Shown piece after piece: positions 1-7,617 of a stretch of 14,708 nucleotides of DNA; position 1 is the stretch's first letter, and each line of letters begins with the position of its first letter. Source of the DNA: an uncultured Chloroflexota bacterium (GTDB lineage: Bacteria > Chloroflexota > Limnocylindria > Limnocylindrales > CSP1-4); the NCBI GenBank assembly GCA_903924005.1, contig CAIXZV010000621.1, positions 1-14,708 on the forward strand, read 5' to 3'. The notes beneath the pieces are model-generated. The model ran no database searches and was not told the origin of the DNA. It saw only the letters and a program-made list of their open reading frames with translations. The translations under genes were made by a program, and so were the position numbers.

Positions 1-681
1 ATCCGCCTCCGCGGCCTGCTTGCCGCCCAGACGCGCGTCCGGGTGATCTTCGCGGCAGCCGCGTCCCAGGCGGAGATGCTTGCCGACCTCGCCACCGCGC
101 CCGGTATCGACTGGTCGCGCGTGGACGCGTTCCACCTTGACGAGTACGTGGGGCTGCCCCTGGGCGATACCCGCTCGTTTGGCCGCTGGCTTGACGACCA
201 CATCTGGTCCTTGGTGCATCCCGGCCGCATTGAGCACGTCCGGGGCGACAACCCCGCAGGCGCTGCCGCTGAGGCAGAGCGCTATGGCGCGCTGCTTGCC
301 GATGGCGGCATCGACCTTGCCCTTGTTGGCATCGGCGAGAACGGCCACGTCGCTTTCAACGATCCGCACGTTGCGGACTTTGACGACCCGCTCACGATGA
401 AGCCCGTGGAGATTGACGACACGAGCCGCCACCAGCAGGTCCGCGACGGTGCGTTTGACCGCTTCGAGGATGTGCCGCGGCTGGCGCTCACCGTCACGAT
501 GTCTGCGCTCCGGGCAAGCCGCGTCGTGTCGCTCGTGGTGCCGGGACCCCAGAAGGCCGCCGCAGTGGCTGCCACGCTTGACGGCCCGGTCTCAACCGCC
601 TGTCCGGCATCGGTCATGCGCTTGCACCCCGACGCCGTCCTCTTTGTCGACGAGGCAGCCGCCTCGCAGATCCGCAACTGA
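1..681 (+). CDS. NagB-like glucosamine-6-phosphate deaminase/isomerase family protein (5' partial)
   Basis: The frame is open from the first base, so the true start lies upstream; 226 residues are visible. The family (NagB/6-phosphogluconolactonase fold, cytosolic) converts glucosamine-6-phosphate to fructose-6-phosphate plus ammonia. Visible signatures are FHLDEYVGL (Asp at 139-141, equivalent to E. coli Asp72), GIGENGHVAFNDP (about 328-366), and a C-terminal VPGPQKA...GPVSTACPAS segment typical of deaminases. The catalytic loop departs from E. coli NagB: the position of Asp141 is Asn (340-342), His143 is kept (346-348), and Glu148 is Asp (361-363). It therefore belongs to a divergent subfamily and its exact substrate is uncertain. 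It sits 37 bases upstream of an aminotransferase in the same orientation and is probably in the same operon. Family assignment is sound; the reaction is inferred. Confidence 0.88.
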   Translation: MRLRGLLAAQTRVRVIFAAAASQAEMLADLATAPGIDWSRVDAFHLDEYVGLPLGDTRSFGRWLDDHIWSLVHPGRIEHVRGDNPAGAAAEAERYGALLADGGIDLALVGIGENGHVAFNDPHVADFDDPLTMKPVEIDDTSRHQQVRDGAFDRFEDVPRLALTVTMSALRASRVVSLVVPGPQKAAAVAATLDGPVSTACPASVMRLHPDAVLFVDEAAASQIRN

Positions 682-718
682 TCCCTCTCTCCCCGTCGCC
701 CGCTGACAGGAGTCGTTG

Positions 719-1909
719 ATGTCCACTCTGGCAATCCACGGGGGAACCCCCGTCCGGACCACGCCGTTCACCGGATGGCCCGTGTTTGGCGTGGAGGAGG
801 AGCAGGCGCTCCTTGCCGCGCTGCGGTCCGGCCACTGGGGCTCCATCGACGGCACCTTCGTCAAGCAGCTGGAGATTGACTTCGCCAAGTTCCAGGATGC
901 CAAGTTCGGCATCTCTGTGGTCAACGGGACCATGGGGCTTTCGGTGGCCCTCAAGGCGCTTGGCATCGAGCCCGGCGACGAGGTTCTTGTTCCGCCCTAC
1001 ACCTTTATCGCCACGGCCAGCGCCGCCTTGATGGTTGGGGCGATCCCGGTCTTTGTGGACGTGGACCGCGAGACCCTCCTCATGGACCCGGCGCTCATCG
1101 ATGCTGCCGTCACGCCAAAGACCAAGGCGATTATCCCGGTCCACCACGCGGGTTCGCCTGCCGACATGGACGGGATCATGGCCGCAGCTGCCCGCCACGG
1201 GCTCAAGGTGATTGAGGACGCGGCGCAGGCCCACGGGGCCGCCTGGCGCGGCCGCCCAGTTGGCGCCATCGGCGACATCGGCACCTTTAGCTTCCAGTCC
1301 TCCAAGGCCATCAACGCCGGCGAGGGCGGGATGATGGTCACCAATGACCCAGAGCTTGACGAGCTGCTGTGGTCGTACCGCAACGTGGGCCGCCGACGCG
1401 GTGGCGAGTGGTACGAGCACGTGCGTCTTGGCTGGAACCTGCGGATCACCGAGTTCCAGGCGGCCGTCATCCTTGAGCAGCTGAAGCGCTTCCCGAGCCA
1501 GCAGGCATACCGCACAGAGCAGGCGGCGTACCTCTCGGCGCGGTTAGCCGAGATCCCGGGCTGCGTCCCGGTCAAGGTGCCCGAGGGCGTCACCGCTCAC
1601 AGCTGGTACTCCTACCACTGGCGCTGGCTTGGCCACGCGGACGGCGGCATGCAGAAGCACGCGCTTGCGGACGCGCTGCGCGCTGAAGGCATCCCGGTCT
1701 TCCACGGCTACGTTCCGCTCAACCGCAACGCCGCGGTTGTGGACGAGATCCGCCGTCTTGGTGGCCAGGCGCCCGCGGCGTGCCCCAACGCGGAGCGCGC
1801 CGAGGCGGAAGAGATCTTGATGTTCTCGATGCCCATCCTGATGGGGACTCGCGCGGACCTCGACCAGGTGGTTGAGGCTGTCGCAAAGGTTGCAGCGGCC
1901 CGCGCATGA
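719..1909 (+). CDS. DegT/DnrJ/EryC1/StrS-family PLP-dependent aminotransferase
   Basis: The product is 396 residues, the normal length for this family of sugar and cyclitol aminotransferases. The ATG at 719 is chosen over the adjacent TTG at 716 because ACAGGAG at 705-711 is well placed. The PLP lysine is Lys196 in SFQSSKAINAGEGG, and Asp167 in IEDAAQAHGA is the usual partner of the pyridine nitrogen. The N-terminus (AIHGGTPVRTTPF...WP, then SGHWGS) resembles the subgroup that includes glutamine:scyllo-inosamine aminotransferases rather than the perosamine type; this is recognition by eye. The family moves an amino group between Glu or Gln and a keto-sugar or keto-cyclitol. Its ATGA overlap with a Gfo/Idh/MocA oxidoreductase, a common partner that makes or consumes the keto intermediate, supports joint action. 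In this setting it could run in the catabolic direction, removing an amino group. Confidence 0.93.
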   Translation: MSTLAIHGGTPVRTTPFTGWPVFGVEEEQALLAALRSGHWGSIDGTFVKQLEIDFAKFQDAKFGISVVNGTMGLSVALKALGIEPGDEVLVPPYTFIATASAALMVGAIPVFVDVDRETLLMDPALIDAAVTPKTKAIIPVHHAGSPADMDGIMAAAARHGLKVIEDAAQAHGAAWRGRPVGAIGDIGTFSFQSSKAINAGEGGMMVTNDPELDELLWSYRNVGRRRGGEWYEHVRLGWNLRITEFQAAVILEQLKRFPSQQAYRTEQAAYLSARLAEIPGCVPVKVPEGVTAHSWYSYHWRWLGHADGGMQKHALADALRAEGIPVFHGYVPLNRNAAVVDEIRRLGGQAPAACPNAERAEAEEILMFSMPILMGTRADLDQVVEAVAKVAAARA

Positions 1910-2955
1910 GCGACGCTGCGCCCATCCGGGTGGGGCTTGTTGGCTGCGGGGCGATCTCCACCCAGCACCTCGAGGCGATTGCCGCGCTCGACGGGATTGC
2001 GCTGGCGGGCGTCACCAGTGCCTCGCTGGACAAGGCGAAGGCCACCGGCGAGACGTGGGGCGTGCCGTGGTTCGCCACGCTTGACGAGCTGCTCGCAATG
2101 CCGGACCTGGACGCGGTGACCATCGCTACGCCGTCCGGGCTCCACCCGGCGCAGGCGCTTGCGGCGCTCCGCAGCGGTCGTCACACCATCGTTGAGAAGC
2201 CGATCGCCCTGACGGTTGCCGATGCCGACGCCGTGGTCCGCGAGGGCCGTGAACGCGGTCTGGTTGTGGCCACAATCTCGCAGCGCCGGTTTGAGCCTGC
2301 CGCGCGCGCGCTCAAGGCGGCCATCGACGCCGGCGCCCTTGGGCGGATCGCCGTTGTCATCGCCGAGGGCCTGTACTACCGCCCGCAGTCCTACTACGAC
2401 AGCGCCGCCTGGCGCGGCACCCGCGATCTCGATGGCGGCGTGCTGATGAACCAGGCAATCCACACGATTGACCTGCTCCGCTGGATCGGCGGCCCCGTGG
2501 CCTCGGTCACCGCGCACGTCGCCACGCTTGGCCACACGATGGAGGCCGAGGACACCGCATCGGTCAGCCTGCGCTTCGCCAACGGGGCGCTGGGCGAGAT
2601 CATCGCCACCACCTGTGTCACCCCGGAGTTCCCCGTGGAGCTGCGCGTGTACGGCGACCGCGGCCACGCCCGCCTTGTCGGCGATCGCGCGGCCGAGTGG
2701 GATGTCCCAGGCGTTGCCGCCCCGTCTGCGGAACCCGACATCACGCCGCCGCCCGGCACCGGCTCCACAAAGACCTGGGGCACGTCCTCGGTTGGGTACC
2801 TGCGCCAATACGGCGACTTTATCGAGGCTGTCCGCACGGGACGCCAGCCCGTGGTCACGGGCGACGACGGGCGCAATGCCGTGGAGATCATCACCGCCGC
2901 CTACGAGTCCGACCGAACAGGCCGGGCCGTCTCGTTGGAAGGAGCACCGCGATGA
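1906..2955 (+). CDS. Gfo/Idh/MocA-family NAD(P)-dependent sugar or cyclitol oxidoreductase
   Basis: The product is 349 residues. The Rossmann fold starts with VGLVGCGAIS (about residues 9-18), and the family's catalytic EKP motif is at 97-99 (IVEKPIALT). The C-terminal alpha/beta domain carries MNQAIHTIDLLRW, with His186 and Asp189 at the positions of the family's H-x-x-D substrate-binding motif. Members oxidise or reduce hydroxyl groups of sugars, inositols and amino sugars in the cytosol. ATG at 1906 overlaps the TGA stop of the aminotransferase (ATGA), indicating translational coupling. The aminotransferase/dehydrogenase pair suggests interconversion of an amine, a ketone and an alcohol on one ring. 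The substrate cannot be read from sequence. It ends in another ATGA overlap with the next gene. Confidence 0.93.
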   Translation: MSDAAPIRVGLVGCGAISTQHLEAIAALDGIALAGVTSASLDKAKATGETWGVPWFATLDELLAMPDLDAVTIATPSGLHPAQALAALRSGRHTIVEKPIALTVADADAVVREGRERGLVVATISQRRFEPAARALKAAIDAGALGRIAVVIAEGLYYRPQSYYDSAAWRGTRDLDGGVLMNQAIHTIDLLRWIGGPVASVTAHVATLGHTMEAEDTASVSLRFANGALGEIIATTCVTPEFPVELRVYGDRGHARLVGDRAAEWDVPGVAAPSAEPDITPPPGTGSTKTWGTSSVGYLRQYGDFIEAVRTGRQPVVTGDDGRNAVEIITAAYESDRTGRAVSLEGAPR

Positions 2956-4229
2956 AGGTTGGCGCGGCCCGCGTGGAGATCACCCCTCCGCTCGGCTTCA
3001 AGATGGACGGGTTTGAGGCCCGGACCAGCGGTGCCACCGGCATCCACGACCCGCTCTATGCGCGGGCCCTTGTTGCGCAGGGCGACGACGGGACAACCGT
3101 TGCGCTGATGGTTGCCGACCTACTGCACGTGGACACGCGGCTCCAGGAGCAGGTGGCAGCCGAGGTGCTTGCCGCCACCGGCATCCCGCGCCACCGGCTG
3201 CAGCTGGCAGGAACGCACACGCACAGCGGTCCCGCCCAGCACGAGCCAAGCGAGGTGGAGCGCGAGATCGGGCGCAAGATCGCCGCGGCCGTGATCGGGG
3301 CGTGGGAGACGCGCCGCGAGGCGGTCATCGCCACAGGCGTTGGCACCGTCACCGGGATCGCGGCAAACCGGCGGCCCAACGGCGGTCCGGTGGACGACCG
3401 CGTCACCGTCACGCGGATCGACGCCGTTGACGGCACGCCGATTGCCACCCACGTCAACTACGGCTGCCACCCCACCACGCTGGGGCCCAACAACACGCTC
3501 TACACAGCCGACTTTCCGGGCGTTGCCTGCGGTCTGGTGGACACCGCAGTGGGCGGCATCACGCTGTTCACCACGGGTCCTCAGGGCGACGTCAACCCCG
3601 GCGGCTACTCGCCCGAGGGGAGCATGGTTGGCGTGGTGGTGCCGTGGCGGACGTTTGCGTCTGCCCAACGCTACGGCACCCTCATCGCCGACTGTGCCAT
3701 CGCGGTCCGCACCGGTCTCCAGCCGGTTGCGTCCGGGCGCGTCTGGGGTGACTCCAAGGTTGTGGAGCTTGCCCGCAAGCGCCTGCCCGATGCCGCCGAG
3801 GCCGCTGCCGCCGCCAAGCTTGCCCGTCAGGCATCCGATGCCGTCACCGCCGCCAACCTCACCGACGATGCGACGTACCACGCGCTTGTTGCTGCAGCGT
3901 ACGCGGAGCTGATTGCGGCCCAGGCAGCCGAACCCGACCGGGACGGTCCCGTGCGTGTGCGCGCCAGTGCCCTCGCCATTGGCCCGCTGCTCCACTTGGG
4001 TATCGGCGGCGAGATCTTTGTGGGCCTTGGCCAGCGGATCCGCGCAGCCCTCGGCGACGAGACGACGTGTGTCGCTGCGCTCTGCGACGGCACCATCGGC
4101 TACATCCCAACCGCTGACGCGTTTGCAATTGGCGCCTACGAGCCAAACGCGTCCGTGCTCCAGCCGGGTGAGGGCGAGCGACTGGCTGACCTGATGGTTG
4201 GCATCGCCGCCGCCGCGCCGCCCGCATGA
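2952..4229 (+). CDS. Neutral/alkaline ceramidase-like zinc hydrolase, cytosolic, function unknown
   Basis: The product is 425 residues beginning MKVGAARVEITPP, the typical start of the neutral/alkaline non-lysosomal ceramidase N-terminal domain. Likely zinc ligands are present: His89/His91 in GTHTHSGP, His173 in NYGCHPTTLGP, Glu354 in IGGEIFVGLG, and a Tyr in IGYIPT (Tyr384 is a candidate). True neutral ceramidases use a Ser in a GDxSPN motif; here the equivalent is GDVNPG, with Asn215 in place of Ser. There is no signal peptide, whereas characterised bacterial neutral ceramidases are secreted. The C-terminal immunoglobulin-like domain of full-length ceramidases also appears to be missing. 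The start codon lies inside the previous gene's stop (ATGA), so it belongs to a sugar-processing operon. It may hydrolyse an amide on an N-acylated amino sugar, but that is inference; the fold call is solid and the activity unknown. Confidence 0.85.
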   Translation: MKVGAARVEITPPLGFKMDGFEARTSGATGIHDPLYARALVAQGDDGTTVALMVADLLHVDTRLQEQVAAEVLAATGIPRHRLQLAGTHTHSGPAQHEPSEVEREIGRKIAAAVIGAWETRREAVIATGVGTVTGIAANRRPNGGPVDDRVTVTRIDAVDGTPIATHVNYGCHPTTLGPNNTLYTADFPGVACGLVDTAVGGITLFTTGPQGDVNPGGYSPEGSMVGVVVPWRTFASAQRYGTLIADCAIAVRTGLQPVASGRVWGDSKVVELARKRLPDAAEAAAAAKLARQASDAVTAANLTDDATYHALVAAAYAELIAAQAAEPDRDGPVRVRASALAIGPLLHLGIGGEIFVGLGQRIRAALGDETTCVAALCDGTIGYIPTADAFAIGAYEPNASVLQPGEGERLADLMVGIAAAAPPA

Positions 4230-4302
4230 ACCCGCCGAACCAGCCAGCCACCCCCGTCAACCCCGGCTCTGCCGCCGGACCCCGATCACGGAGGACCACC
4301 CG

Positions 4303-5061
4303 ATGACCAGCCCAATCCACGTGACCTATCTGGACAAGGCAACCGCGATCCTCGCCCGCATCCGGGACGAGGAGGGTGACGCAATCGTGCGCGCCGGCCA
4401 CGCCGTTGCTGACCGGATTGCTGAGGATCGCCTCATCTACGTCATCGGCCCCGGCGGACACTCGCAGATTGGCGCCGAGGAGGTCTTCTCCCGAGCGGGC
4501 GGTCTGGCCTGCATCTGGTCGTTCATCGATGACGGGTTCTACCTGGGTCACGGCGCGGCGCGCTCCATGGCGATTGAGCGGACACCCGGCTACGCCCGCG
4601 CCATCCTTGGCGGCGGCGGCATGACCGCGGGGGACGTGCTGATCATCGTGAACGCCTACGGGATCAACTCGTCAACCATCGACAGCGCCAATTACGCCCG
4701 CGAGAACGGCATCCTGAGCATCGGCGTCACCTCGGTTGCCAACCAGCGCGGCCTGCCACAGGGCCACCCAAGCCGCCACCCCAGCGGCAAGGACCTGTGC
4801 GACCTGGTGGACATCGTGGTGGACACCAAGATGCCGCCCGGCGATGCGGTGATGGCCATTGACGGCGTCCGCGAGAAGGTTGGCCCCGTTTCCACCATGG
4901 TCAACGCCTTCACGATGAACTCGATCATGCTTGAGGCCATTGCCGAACTCGCCAGTCGCGGCATCGAGGCGCCCATCTGGCGCAGCTCCAACAGCCCTGG
5001 CGGCGATGAGGCCAACGTGGCCGTCACCGAGCGCTACCGCAACCGGATCCCAAACCTGTAG
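4303..5061 (+). CDS. SIS-domain sugar isomerase-like protein (UPF0309-type)
   Basis: The product is 252 residues. The ATG at 4303 is preferred over an in-frame upstream start at 4198 because CACGGAGGA (4287-4295) is an excellent ribosome-binding site and the extra N-terminus would overlap the previous gene and is Pro/Arg/Ala-rich. The SIS (phosphosugar-binding) fold is marked by YVIGPGGHSQIGAEEVFSRAGG (about 46-67), GDVLIIVNAYGINSSTID (about 110-127) and LSIGVTS (139-145). The GGHS/AEE/RAGG pattern resembles the UPF0309 sugar isomerase domain proteins. Such proteins bind sugar phosphates and either isomerise them or sense them; no specific substrate can be assigned. It follows a 73-base spacer and is the last gene before a strong terminator, so it is the distal gene of the operon. 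Confidence 0.88.
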   Translation: MTSPIHVTYLDKATAILARIRDEEGDAIVRAGHAVADRIAEDRLIYVIGPGGHSQIGAEEVFSRAGGLACIWSFIDDGFYLGHGAARSMAIERTPGYARAILGGGGMTAGDVLIIVNAYGINSSTIDSANYARENGILSIGVTSVANQRGLPQGHPSRHPSGKDLCDLVDIVVDTKMPPGDAVMAIDGVREKVGPVSTMVNAFTMNSIMLEAIAELASRGIEAPIWRSSNSPGGDEANVAVTERYRNRIPNL

Positions 5062-5068
5062 ACCCTTT

Positions 5069-5114
5069 CCCGGACCGGCCGGCGGCTCCTCCTCGGCGGC
5101 CGGTCCGGGCTTTT
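5069..5114 (+). terminator. Intrinsic terminator after the NagB-like...SIS operon
   Basis: A perfect 13-bp stem (CCCGGACCGGCCG at 5069-5081 with its complement at 5097-5109) encloses a 15-base loop and is followed by C and TTTT (5111-5114). It starts 8 bases after the SIS stop codon, so it probably ends the upstream operon and separates it from the regulator gene. Confidence 0.85.
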
Positions 5115-5154
5115 CCAGCGCGCTTCATGCCGGTCCTGATCGTCATGAAGCTCC

Positions 5155-5208
5155 TTGCATTCCAACTGTCGGATGTTTTATTGTCGGACAATCCAGTCAG
5201 ACAAGGAG
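5155..5208 (+). promoter_or_regulatory. Promoter, tandem operator palindromes and RBS of the GntR regulator gene
   Basis: A candidate -35 TTGCAT (5155-5160) and -10 TTTATT (5177-5182) are 16 bases apart. ATTGTCGGACAAT (5180-5192) is a perfect odd palindrome, ATTGTC-G-GACAAT, overlapping and following the -10. Two weaker look-alikes flank it: ACTGTCGGAT centred on 5171 and CAGTCAGACAAG centred on 5199. The sequence fits the general GT-n-AC dyad form known for FadR-type GntR regulators. Its place over the promoter of the regulator's own gene suggests autorepression. ACAAGGAG (5201-5208) is the ribosome-binding site for the GTG at 5217. The palindrome is seen directly; the binding protein is inferred. 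Confidence 0.72.
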
Positions 5209-5216
5209 TTGCACGA

Positions 5217-5993
5217 GTGGCCGATCTCTTGCGCCCGGACACCCTCACGACCGCAGTCGCGAACTACATTCGCGATGCGATCGTGCACGGTACGTTCGCG
5301 CCTGGTTCACGGTTGCCCGAGGTTGCCCTGGCCACGCAGCTTGAGACGTCGCGCGGCACGGTGCGCGAGGCGATGCGCACGCTTGCCGATGGCGGCCTCA
5401 TTGAGATCATCCCGAGGCGCGGCGTCTTTGTCTCGCAGCTCTCGGTGCGGGCGACGTGGGAGATCACCAGCCTGCGGGCTCTGCTGGAGCCGTACGCCTC
5501 GCGTCTAGCCCTAGAGGCTGCCGGCAACCAGCCAGCCATGCAACAGGGCGTCGTGGCGGCCTTCGACAACCTCTGCAACGCCGTGGTGACGGGCGACCCA
5601 GTGGCGGTGGCTGATGCCGACGTGTTCTTCCACCGTTCGGTCTACTCCCACTGCGGTCACGAGATGCTCCTGAGCCAGCTCACGATGCTGCAGGCGCTGT
5701 CGCGGCGCATCGTGCTGACCAACCAGATCTCCTCTGCCGATGCGCCAACGCTGATCGCGCAGCACGCCCCCATTGTTGAGGCTGTGCGCCTGCGTGATCC
5801 GGAGTTGCTTGAGAGCGCCGTCCGCACCCACGTCATTGAGGGCGGCGAGTTGCTGATGACCCGCATGGCTGCCCTTGAGCCCGCTCGGTCGCGACGCTTG
5901 CCGACGGCCACCTCGTTTGGCCTGGGGCGTTGGCCCAGCGGGTCGAGCCCGCACCCGAGGCGGACCTCGGGTCAGCCCCGTGGCGAGGGGTAG
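5217..5993 (+). CDS. GntR-family transcriptional regulator, FadR/FCD type
   Basis: The product is 258 residues if translation starts at GTG 5217, which has the RBS ACAAGGAG eight bases upstream. An in-frame ATG at 5127 would place the promoter and operator inside the coding sequence, so it is rejected. Residues about 8-75 form the winged helix (TTAVANYIRDAIVHGTFAPG, SRGTVREAMRTLADGG, IIPRRGVFV). Residues about 80-215 form the FCD ligand domain with the expected metal or ligand residues Asp135, His139, His183 and His205. FCD regulators typically sense sugar acids or other carboxylates and release DNA on binding. The Pro/Ser/Arg-rich tail from about residue 222 is longer than usual for the family and has no recognisable fold. 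The gene lies between the catabolic operon and the transporter genes and is the obvious local regulator. Confidence 0.92.
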   Translation: MADLLRPDTLTTAVANYIRDAIVHGTFAPGSRLPEVALATQLETSRGTVREAMRTLADGGLIEIIPRRGVFVSQLSVRATWEITSLRALLEPYASRLALEAAGNQPAMQQGVVAAFDNLCNAVVTGDPVAVADADVFFHRSVYSHCGHEMLLSQLTMLQALSRRIVLTNQISSADAPTLIAQHAPIVEAVRLRDPELLESAVRTHVIEGGELLMTRMAALEPARSRRLPTATSFGLGRWPSGSSPHPRRTSGQPRGEG

Positions 5994-6217
5994 CGCGATG
6001 CAGCGACATCGGCGCACCGCCGCGGGAACCATATGGTCGGTCGATCCTCGGCCGGTTCAACCCCACGGCCTCGTGGTCGCGAGCACACCTGACCTCAGGC
6101 GTGCAGCGTATCCGTGTCGCCCTCTTGGCAAAGGAACGCCAGAAAGGGGGCCCGCAAGTCGTTGAGCCTGCCCGCACAACGTATCGACCAAAGTCGGCAA
6201 GAGGAGGAGAAACAGGA

Positions 6218-7606
6218 ATGAGTTCTACGAACCGGATGAAGGGGCTGGTGCTCTTTGCGAGCCTGGCCATCGCAGTTGGGGCATGCGGCTCCAGCGCGAC
6301 GCCGGCCCCCACGGCCGCCCCGACGGCTGCTGGCCCAACGGCCGCCGTCACCGCAGCCCCCACGCCCGCCCCGACGGCTGACGCCTGCGGCACGGCCCCG
6401 ATCACGCTGAACATCTGGGGCGGCTACCCCGAGAACGACCCGGTCTGGACAACAGCCGGCGCGAACTTCAAGAAGCTCCACCCCAATGTGGACTTCACCG
6501 TCTTCTCAACTGACCTGCGCGGCTTCGAGCAGAAGCTGACCACCGCCCTGCCGTCCAACACGGCTGGCGACGTCGTCATCCGCACCACCAACTTCCTGGC
6601 CCGCTTCATCGACCAGGGCCTGCTTCTGCCGCTGCCTGATGACCTCAAGGCTGCTGTCACCGGTGGTGGCTACAACCCGGCTGTTGTGCAGGACGGCTCG
6701 TACGCCAACAACCAGTGGGGCGTTCCGCTCTTCACAGGCGGCACGGCTGTCTACTACAACACCGACATGTACACGGCTGCCGGCATCACTGCCGCACCCG
6801 CAAGCATGGCGGACCTGATTGCCAACGCACCGAAGCTGGCCGTCAAGGATGCCAGCGGCGCGGTCACCCGCTCCGGCTGGAGCATGCGCATCAGCGGCCA
6901 GGGCTCCGGCGTTGCCGAGAAGTTCTGGATCCTGCTGCTGCAGTCCGGCAAGACGCTGATCAAGCAGACCGCGGACGGCAAGTGGCACGCCGAGTACAAC
7001 GGCCCGGAAGGCGTCAAGCTCTTCCAGATGTACGTTGACTTCCTCAAGAACGGCGTCGACTCCCCGAACATCGATCACGACGCGAAGGCGTTTGAGACCT
7101 TGGCCACCGCGCAGTTCCTGCGCGAGTCCTGGGTCATTCCGGAAATCGTGACCAACGCCCCCACCCTTGTGGGCCATTACTCAACCGTCGCGCCGCCGGT
7201 GGGCGACATCCTCACGGTCGAGTCCGCGTTTGTGCCCACGGCTGCGGCCAATCCGGCCTGCTCCTGGGAGTTCGTCCGGTTCCTGCGCGCGCAGGACCAG
7301 CAGCTCTCCCTCGTGAAGACGTCCGGGTGGCTGCCGGCCCGCAACGACTTGGACCTGACCTCGTTCCTCACGGACAACCCCACCTTCACGGGCTTCCTCA
7401 AGCGACCCGCCGGCTTCCAGCTGACGGTCACCCCGCCGATCGCCGAGTTCGACGAGATTGAGACCAAGCTCGCGACGCACCTTGTCGACGGCTACGCTGA
7501 CTTCAAGAACCTGTCCGGCAGCCCGGACAAGATCCAGACGCTGCTCAACACGTGGGCAGCCGAGACCGACCAGATCCTCAAGGACGCCGGCCACTTCGGC
7601 CAGTAG
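6218..7606 (+). CDS. Carbohydrate ABC transporter substrate-binding lipoprotein (family 1)
   Basis: The product is 462 residues. ATG 6218 follows GAGGAGGAG about ten bases upstream. A signal peptide (FASLAIAVGAC) ends at lipobox Cys23, so the mature protein is lipid-anchored outside the cell. Residues about 24-54 are a low-complexity Ala/Pro/Thr linker. The rest is a family 1 extracellular solute-binding domain: ITLNIWGGYPENDP opens the first lobe, and GGTAVYYNTDMYTAAGI and SMADLIANA are typical family segments. It captures a sugar or oligosaccharide and hands it to the two permeases downstream. Because it sits with amino-sugar genes, an N-acetylated or amino sugar is the likely cargo, but the ligand cannot be read from sequence. 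The 224-base gap from the regulator gene (5994-6217) shows no convincing promoter, only a small palindrome. Confidence 0.94.
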   Translation: MSSTNRMKGLVLFASLAIAVGACGSSATPAPTAAPTAAGPTAAVTAAPTPAPTADACGTAPITLNIWGGYPENDPVWTTAGANFKKLHPNVDFTVFSTDLRGFEQKLTTALPSNTAGDVVIRTTNFLARFIDQGLLLPLPDDLKAAVTGGGYNPAVVQDGSYANNQWGVPLFTGGTAVYYNTDMYTAAGITAAPASMADLIANAPKLAVKDASGAVTRSGWSMRISGQGSGVAEKFWILLLQSGKTLIKQTADGKWHAEYNGPEGVKLFQMYVDFLKNGVDSPNIDHDAKAFETLATAQFLRESWVIPEIVTNAPTLVGHYSTVAPPVGDILTVESAFVPTAAANPACSWEFVRFLRAQDQQLSLVKTSGWLPARNDLDLTSFLTDNPTFTGFLKRPAGFQLTVTPPIAEFDEIETKLATHLVDGYADFKNLSGSPDKIQTLLNTWAAETDQILKDAGHFGQ

Positions 7607-7617
7607 TCCACACGCAC

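Noticed and set aside
614..1420. A 268-codon - strand open frame opposite the aminotransferase
   Set aside because: It is antisense to a confident PLP enzyme and its composition is typical of a GC-driven shadow frame.
4248..4276. Small CCGGC/GCCGG hairpin between the ceramidase-like and SIS genes
   Set aside because: It has a five-base stem and no T-run, too weak in GC-rich DNA to call a terminator or attenuator.
5127..5216. Earlier ATG start for the GntR regulator
   Set aside because: It would place the candidate promoter and the palindromic operator inside the coding region, and the added residues do not resemble GntR N-termini. GTG 5217 has a well-placed RBS.
5930..6217. In-frame N-terminal extension of the lipoprotein gene starting within the regulator gene
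   Set aside because: It would bury the lipoprotein signal peptide behind about 96 residues and overlap the regulator gene. The ATG at 6218 has a strong ribosome-binding site and a proper lipobox.
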